A stretch of 64,000 nt of DNA from an uncultured Roseibium sp. (GTDB lineage: Bacteria > Pseudomonadota > Alphaproteobacteria > Rhizobiales > Stappiaceae), in the NCBI RefSeq assembly GCF_947499295.1, contig NZ_CANMNP010000012.1:62001-126000 (forward strand). Direction: 5' to 3'. Position numbers and translations under genes: made by a program. This document shows positions 59,690 to 64,000 of the stretch, piece after piece. The notes below the pieces were generated by a model. That model did no database searches. It saw only the letters and a list, made by a program, of their open reading frames with translations, and was not told where the DNA came from. How positions within the stretch are numbered: position 1 is the stretch's first letter; every line of letters starts with the position of its first letter.

Positions 59690-60802
59690 TCAGGCGCTCA
59701 GCGCAGACAGTTCCGCAACGATGGCATCGCCCATTTCGGAGGTCGAAACCGTTGCCTGACCTTCGCCTGCAATGTCCTTCGTCCGCAAGCCTTTGTCGAG
59801 TGCAACAGCGATTGCCTTGTCCAGTTTGTCGGCTGCTTCCACTTCCTCAAAGGAATACCGCAGCGCCATGCCAAAGCTTGCGATCATTGCAATCGGGTTG
59901 GCAGCGCCTGTACCGGCGATGTCCGGAGCGGATCCGTGGACGGGTTCATAAAGTGCCTTGCGTTTGCCGGTCGCTTCGTCAGGTGCACCGAGCGAGGCAG
60001 ATGGCAGCATGCCAAGCGAACCGGTCAACATCGCGGCAACGTCAGACAGCATGTCACCGAAGAGGTTGTCGGTGACGATCACATCGAACTGTTTCGGCCA
60101 GCGGACCAGCTGCATGCCACCGGCGTCGGCCAGCATATGCTCCAGTTCAACGTCCTGATAGCCGTTGCCATGGGTCTGCGTGACGACCTCGTTCCACAGA
60201 ACGCCGGACTTCATGACGTTCCGCTTTTCCATTGAGGTGACTTTATTGTTCCGCGTACGGGCGAGTTCGAAGGCAACCTTCGAAATGCGCTCGATTTCAT
60301 AGGTGTCGTAAACCTGAGTATCGACACCGCGCTTCTGGCCGTTGCCCAGGTCGGTAATTTCCTTCGGTTCGCCGAAGTAAACGCCGCCCGTCAGTTCCCG
60401 AACGATCAGGATATCAAGCCCTTCGATGATGTCTTTCTTCAGGGATGATGCATCGGCAAGGGCCGGGTAGCAGATTGCGGGACGCAGATTGGCAAATAGT
60501 TGCATGTCCTTGCGAAGACGCAAGAGGCCCGCTTCAGGACGGACTTCATAGGGAACGTCGTCCCATTTCGGACCGCCAACTGCTCCGAAAATGACTGCGT
60601 CGGCGGCCATGGCCTTTGCCATGTCTTCTTCGGAAATCGACTGGCCGTGAGCGTCATAGGCCGAGCCGCCGACGAGACCTTCTTCCGTCTCGAAGGACAT
60701 GTCGCCGTTTTCGTTGAACCAGCTGATTACCTTTTTCACTTCCGGCATGATTTCCGGGCCAATGCCGTCACCCGGCAGAAGCAGAAGTTTTTGAGAAGCC
60801 AT
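59690..60802 (-). CDS. leuB: 3-isopropylmalate dehydrogenase
   Basis: 370 residues from the ATG at 60802 ([20 protein letters not shown]); a longer start at 60820 adds six residues. Substrate-site residues are in [17 protein letters not shown], and the metal/cofactor features include [17 protein letters not shown] and [17 protein letters not shown]. It oxidatively decarboxylates isopropylmalate with NAD in leucine biosynthesis. Single gene with its own terminator. Confidence 0.97.
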   Translation of the reverse strand: MASQKLLLLPGDGIGPEIMPEVKKVISWFNENGDMSFETEEGLVGGSAYDAHGQSISEEDMAKAMAADAVIFGAVGGPKWDDVPYEVRPEAGLLRLRKDMQLFANLRPAICYPALADASSLKKDIIEGLDILIVRELTGGVYFGEPKEITDLGNGQKRGVDTQVYDTYEIERISKVAFELARTRNNKVTSMEKRNVMKSGVLWNEVVTQTHGNGYQDVELEHMLADAGGMQLVRWPKQFDVIVTDNLFGDMLSDVAAMLTGSLGMLPSASLGAPDEATGKRKALYEPVHGSAPDIAGTGAANPIAMIASFGMALRYSFEEVEAADKLDKAIAVALDKGLRTKDIAGEGQATVSTSEMGDAIVAELSALSA

Positions 60803-60991
60803 GGACGTTCCATCCCGCATTGTTGAAAACCGATTGCGCTGGGTTACCGTGTTGGTTCCGCTCTTTCAAGGCAAAGCCAGTTGCGAAGAACTCAATCAAC
60901 GGCGTCGGAAAGGTCAATAACACCGTGATGCTGAGGGATGTGGTGCGTCCCTGACCTGCTGTCATGGCACAAATTGACTTTGTTCAAACGG

Positions 60992-61768
60992 CTACAAGCC
61001 GATCATCCATTCCCTGCCAGCCTGAAAGAACAGGTTCACCGCCAGTGCGGTCATCACCCATTTGAAACCGGTCTTGAACGTTTTCTCGTTCATCTTGCCG
61101 AGCAAACGAGAGCCGGCCAGCGTGCCGAGAAATCCACTGGCGATCATCAGCACTATCAGCCCGAGCCAGGGTGCAAACGCAAAGCCAAGTGCACCGAATG
61201 CCAGAACTTTGAACACATGCATCATCATCGCGGTGATCGCCTGGTTGGCGACAAACTGGTGGCGGGTCAGTTCGAGCGTCGACAGAACCGCACCGCCAAT
61301 TGGTCCGGATGCTCCAAAGAACATCGACAGAAACGTGGACGCAAATCCTGCTCCTGCCATGGCGCGCTTGCGTGCCTTGCCGAATTTCGGTGCCTTGCCC
61401 CAGACAATCCAGATGACGAAACAACCAATGCCGGCTCTGAGGACCGCCGCGGGCAATTCAACAGCTATTGTGCCCCCCAGCGCTGCGCCAAGAATGGCGC
61501 CACAGGCGAACCAAATTGCGATCAGCCAGTCGACATGTTTGATCTGAACGATGGCTCGCCCGGCGTTTGAACCAAGCTGCACCATACCGTGGACCGGTAC
61601 CAATGCACTTGCCGGCATGATCATCGCCATGATCGCGATGAGAGCAATGCCGCCGCCAAGACCCACGGCGGCTGTCATTGCAGATGTGAAGAAACTCACC
61701 CCGATCAGCGTGATCGTTGCAGCCAGGTGCAATTGGTCAGTCAAAATCGCGGCAAAAAAATCAGACAA
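60992..61768 (-). CDS. TauE/SafE (TSUP) family permease
   Basis: A 258-residue membrane protein with seven or eight hydrophobic helices. The family motif is in VGLGGGIALIAIMAMIM, and the second half has FGASGPIGGAVLSTLEL. TSUP proteins move sulfite, sulfonates or other organic anions; the substrate is not predictable. It starts one base after the upstream AlbA_2 gene's stop, suggesting an operon. 60803-60991 holds nothing clear. Confidence 0.88.
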   Translation of the reverse strand: MSDFFAAILTDQLHLAATITLIGVSFFTSAMTAAVGLGGGIALIAIMAMIMPASALVPVHGMVQLGSNAGRAIVQIKHVDWLIAIWFACGAILGAALGGTIAVELPAAVLRAGIGCFVIWIVWGKAPKFGKARKRAMAGAGFASTFLSMFFGASGPIGGAVLSTLELTRHQFVANQAITAMMMHVFKVLAFGALGFAFAPWLGLIVLMIASGFLGTLAGSRLLGKMNEKTFKTGFKWVMTALAVNLFFQAGREWMIGL

Positions 61769-61769
61769 C

Positions 61770-62564
61770 TCAGGACCATCTCGTATTGGCGTAATTGACG
61801 GCTTCCCGGACGTCGAGCTTCCGCGTTGAATTGCCGCTGCGCAGGTAGAAGACCGAGGCCTTGTTTTCTTCCATATAAACCGCGCGCGGCGCCGGCCGAA
61901 CGATGATCATGGCCACATCCTTTCCGCCGACGGTTGCAAAGACGGTGTGAATGTAGGGGCAGAGGTCGCCCCCCAGGTTTTTGGAAACGACGTCGTTGAC
62001 CGTTCGCTCAAAAGCGTCGAGATCAGGGCTCTTGAGTGTTGCAAGGTCCTTATCAAGGCCAAGGGGTTCGCCCGCATCATTGACCCCGATCAGAAGATGC
62101 CCACCTTCAGCGTTGTAGAAACCGGCCAGCGTCTTGGCGATGACTTTCTCCAGGCCACGGTTGACGTGGTTTTCCTGCATGTCCCAGCGCAGCGAAGATT
62201 TGAACTCGACCCGGCTCGTTTCCCCTCTTTTCATCAGGTCGGGGATCAATGTGGTCTGCTCCTCTCGCAAGGACTTATAGGCCTCAGAGGTCTGCATGTA
62301 GTTCCGGCTGAATACGCCGAAGGCCAATCCGACGATTGCGCCGACAAACGTATAGGCGACGGCAACATCCAAATGCCTGGGAAGTAAAACGAGCCAGAGG
62401 CGCGCGGAGAGAAACTCCATCAGGTTGGGCGCGGTTTCAGAAAAGCGCGACAACTCCCACCAAACCACGATCAGGTTCAATGGATGGATAACCAGAACGC
62501 CAACAAAGGCGCCGAGGATCACGTAGTTTGCAATGAAAGAAAGTCTGAACGGAGAGAATGACAT
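61770..62564 (-). CDS. Membrane-anchored Schlafen AlbA_2-domain protein
   Basis: 264 residues with two hydrophobic helices near the start (about 8-35 and 60-85), then a cytoplasmic AlbA_2 domain: SRVEFKSSLRWDM, FYNAEGGHLLIGVNDAGEPL, KSPDLDAFERTVNDVV and FYLRSGNSTRKLDVREAVNY. AlbA_2 domains are usually nucleic-acid-binding or NTP-binding modules of soluble regulators, so a membrane anchor is unusual. It lies one base from a TSUP permease gene. Function unknown. Confidence 0.82.
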   Translation of the reverse strand: MSFSPFRLSFIANYVILGAFVGVLVIHPLNLIVVWWELSRFSETAPNLMEFLSARLWLVLLPRHLDVAVAYTFVGAIVGLAFGVFSRNYMQTSEAYKSLREEQTTLIPDLMKRGETSRVEFKSSLRWDMQENHVNRGLEKVIAKTLAGFYNAEGGHLLIGVNDAGEPLGLDKDLATLKSPDLDAFERTVNDVVSKNLGGDLCPYIHTVFATVGGKDVAMIIVRPAPRAVYMEENKASVFYLRSGNSTRKLDVREAVNYANTRWS

Positions 62565-62578
62565 AGAAGGGCCTGAGA

Positions 62579-62601
62579 GAAAACGCCGGTCGCAACCGGC
62601 G
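62579..62601 (-). terminator. Terminator between the M20 and AlbA_2 genes
   Basis: On the minus strand CGCCGGT, TGCG loop, ACCGGCG, then TTTTCTC, about 20 bases after the M20 gene stop. Confidence 0.75.
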
Positions 62602-62621
62602 CTTTCATATCACACTTTTTC

Positions 62622-63794
62622 TCAGGCCGCCGCAGGCATGGCGGTTTCCACCAACTTCACCCAGTAGGAGCAACCGACCGGAATCAGATCGTCGTTGAAG
62701 TCATATTCGGGATGGTGAAGGCCGGCACTGTCGCCGTTGCCGGCAAAAATAAATGCGCCCGGGCGTTCTTCCAGCATATAGGAAAAATCCTCGCCGCCCA
62801 TCATCGGCTCGATCCGGCGGTCGACCTTGCCTTCACCGGCGATGCCTTCGGCGATGTTTGCGGCAAAGTCTGTTTGATCGTCGTGATTGGCCGTCACCGG
62901 ATATCCGCGAAGGAATTCCAGCCTGGCCGTCGCGCCGAATGTTTCAGCCGTACCTTTGACAATGGCCTCCATCCGCTCTTGAGCAAGGTCACGCATTTCA
63001 GGTGTGAGTGTGCGTACGGTGCCGCGCAGGAAAACCTCCTGCGGGATCACGTTGAAGGCGTTGCCTGCCTGGAACACGGTGACGGAGACAACCACAGAAT
63101 CAAGCGGATTGGCATTTCGGCTGGCAATAGTCTGCAGCACCGACACCATTTTTGAACCGACGACAATCGGGTCGATGGTCATATGAGGCTTTGCGGCATG
63201 GCCACCCTTGCCGATGATCGTGATGCGGAACTCGTCGGTAGCAGCCATGATCGGGCCCTTGCGGATCGCAAATTCTCCGACAGGCAAGCCTGGATAATTG
63301 TGCATTCCATAGACTTCGTCGATGGGCCAACGGGTCATCAGGCCATCGTCGATCATGGCTTTTGCGCCCGCGCCGCCTTCTTCCGCCGGTTGGAATATTA
63401 CGACAACCGTTCCGTCAAAATTGCGGGTTTCGGCAAGGTATTTTGCGGCTCCGAGCAACATGGCCGTGTGACCGTCATGACCGCAGGCATGCATTTTGCC
63501 GGGCACCTTGGACGCGTAGTCTTTGCCGGTCGCTTCTTCAATCGGCAACGCGTCCATGTCGGCACGAAGGCCAATTGTCTTGCCTTGCCCTCCGTTGCGG
63601 CCCTTGATGACGCCAACAACGCCCGTTTTGCCCAGCCCGGTGGCCACTTCGTCGACGCCGAAACTTTCCAGAAGTTCGGCTACTTTGCCTGCGGTCCGGA
63701 CGGTTTCATAAAGAATTTCCGGGTTCTCATGGATATCGCGGCGCCAGGCCGTGATTTCATCTGACAGATCCGCAAGACGATTTATGACTGGCAT
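62622..63794 (-). CDS. M20-family amidohydrolase (hippurate hydrolase/aminoacylase type)
   Basis: A 390-residue dinuclear zinc hydrolase. Metal motifs are in GKMHACGHDGHTAMLLGA, the catalytic Glu pair in FQPAEEGGAGAKAMIDDG and the late PMMGGEDFSYMLEERPG. A dimerisation lid lies between. It removes acyl groups from N-acyl amino acids or amides in the cytoplasm. Single gene; 63795-63939 contains only a promoter region. Confidence 0.94.
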   Translation of the reverse strand: MPVINRLADLSDEITAWRRDIHENPEILYETVRTAGKVAELLESFGVDEVATGLGKTGVVGVIKGRNGGQGKTIGLRADMDALPIEEATGKDYASKVPGKMHACGHDGHTAMLLGAAKYLAETRNFDGTVVVIFQPAEEGGAGAKAMIDDGLMTRWPIDEVYGMHNYPGLPVGEFAIRKGPIMAATDEFRITIIGKGGHAAKPHMTIDPIVVGSKMVSVLQTIASRNANPLDSVVVSVTVFQAGNAFNVIPQEVFLRGTVRTLTPEMRDLAQERMEAIVKGTAETFGATARLEFLRGYPVTANHDDQTDFAANIAEGIAGEGKVDRRIEPMMGGEDFSYMLEERPGAFIFAGNGDSAGLHHPEYDFNDDLIPVGCSYWVKLVETAMPAAA

Positions 63795-63939
63795 TTAGAA
63801 CTCCTGATACGGCAGGCCGAAGGTGTTTGACACTCAAGCGGCTAACCTATCGCAAGCCGTCAAAAGGGGAAGTGGCAAAGGTGAAAATCTTTGTGTTGCC
63901 AACCGATCCGCGCAAAAGGAGCGCGCAAAGGTCCTGGGC

Positions 63940-64000
63940 TCAAGCTGCCTGAAACCGGAAGACCTGTGTTCGTTTTATCTCATTGTCTTCCAGCGCGCCC
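63940..64000 (-). CDS. C-terminal end of an unidentified gene (partial)
   Basis: The minus strand at the very edge reads an open frame ending QVFRFQAA and a TGA at 63940-63942, with EDNEIKRT before it. It looks like the tail of a gene that starts beyond the window. Only 19 codons are visible, so this could be chance. Confidence 0.4.
   Translation of the reverse strand, partial: GALEDNEIKRTQVFRFQAA

Noticed and set aside
1..64000. CRISPR arrays, tRNA/rRNA genes, insertion sequences and integrases
   Set aside because: Looked for and not seen: no regularly spaced direct repeats other than the coding 174-base units, no cloverleaf-like segment, and no transposase or recombinase motif.

Overview
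The window reads as a chromosomal segment of a marine or host-associated alphaproteobacterium of the Hyphomicrobiales, most like the Stappiaceae (Roseibium/Labrenzia). This is inferred from a moderately high G+C sequence, a crotonyl-CoA carboxylase/reductase next to ethylmalonyl-CoA mutase, an IalB-family protein, NodT-type outer-membrane and IorAB-type genes, and long stretches of rhizobial-style housekeeping genes. No rRNA, tRNA, CRISPR array, transposase or integrase was recognised.

Layout. 0-7 kb: start of argG, a DUF3302/HlyD/outer-membrane-factor efflux operon, a TetR regulator facing two palindromes, and an isoquinoline-oxidoreductase-type molybdoenzyme (iorAB). 7-15 kb: cytochrome P460-like protein, rlmN, an IalB-like protein, an ECF sigma factor overlapping a secreted VanX-type dipeptidase, an unknown secreted protein and a caspase-like protein. 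15.4-23.4 kb: an accessory cassette with a type I secretion ABC exporter, an HlyD adaptor broken by one amber codon, a GNAT acetyltransferase, an RGG/Ser/Arg-rich protein with a 58-residue repeat, a Sel1-repeat protein, an unknown protein and a divergent SAICAR-synthase (PurC)-like protein. An intact TrmH-family methyltransferase gene lies on its right, and a decayed copy of the 3' end of such a gene, in the same orientation, lies on its left. That arrangement is what integration into a gene's 3' end would leave.

24-30 kb: oxidoreductase, exonuclease III, esterase, GH25 lysozyme and three small exported proteins. 30-37 kb: a carbon module, with ccr and ecm divergently transcribed across a region holding three exact TTTCGCAA octamers, followed by an SbtA-type bicarbonate transporter, an SbtB-type PII-like protein, a beta-carbonic anhydrase and a DinB protein. 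37-45 kb: an HD-GYP protein, then a complete ribose-type operon (binding protein, ATPase, permease, RbsD, ribokinase, LacI regulator) preceded by a LacI-type palindrome.

45-64 kb: thiamine salvage (tenA plus a DMT transporter), asd with a structured upstream region and a possible 45-residue ORF, arsR-arsC, a Bcr/CflA exporter, a phytase-like secreted protein, a chemoreceptor, a decayed monooxygenase fragment beside a MarR regulator, a patatin/GntP pair, leuB, a TSUP permease, a membrane-anchored AlbA_2 protein and an M20 amidohydrolase.

The strongest candidates for undescribed biology are the 15.4-23.4 kb secretion cassette and the placement of an SbtAB/carbonic-anhydrase system beside the CO2-fixing ethylmalonyl-CoA pathway in what looks like a heterotroph.
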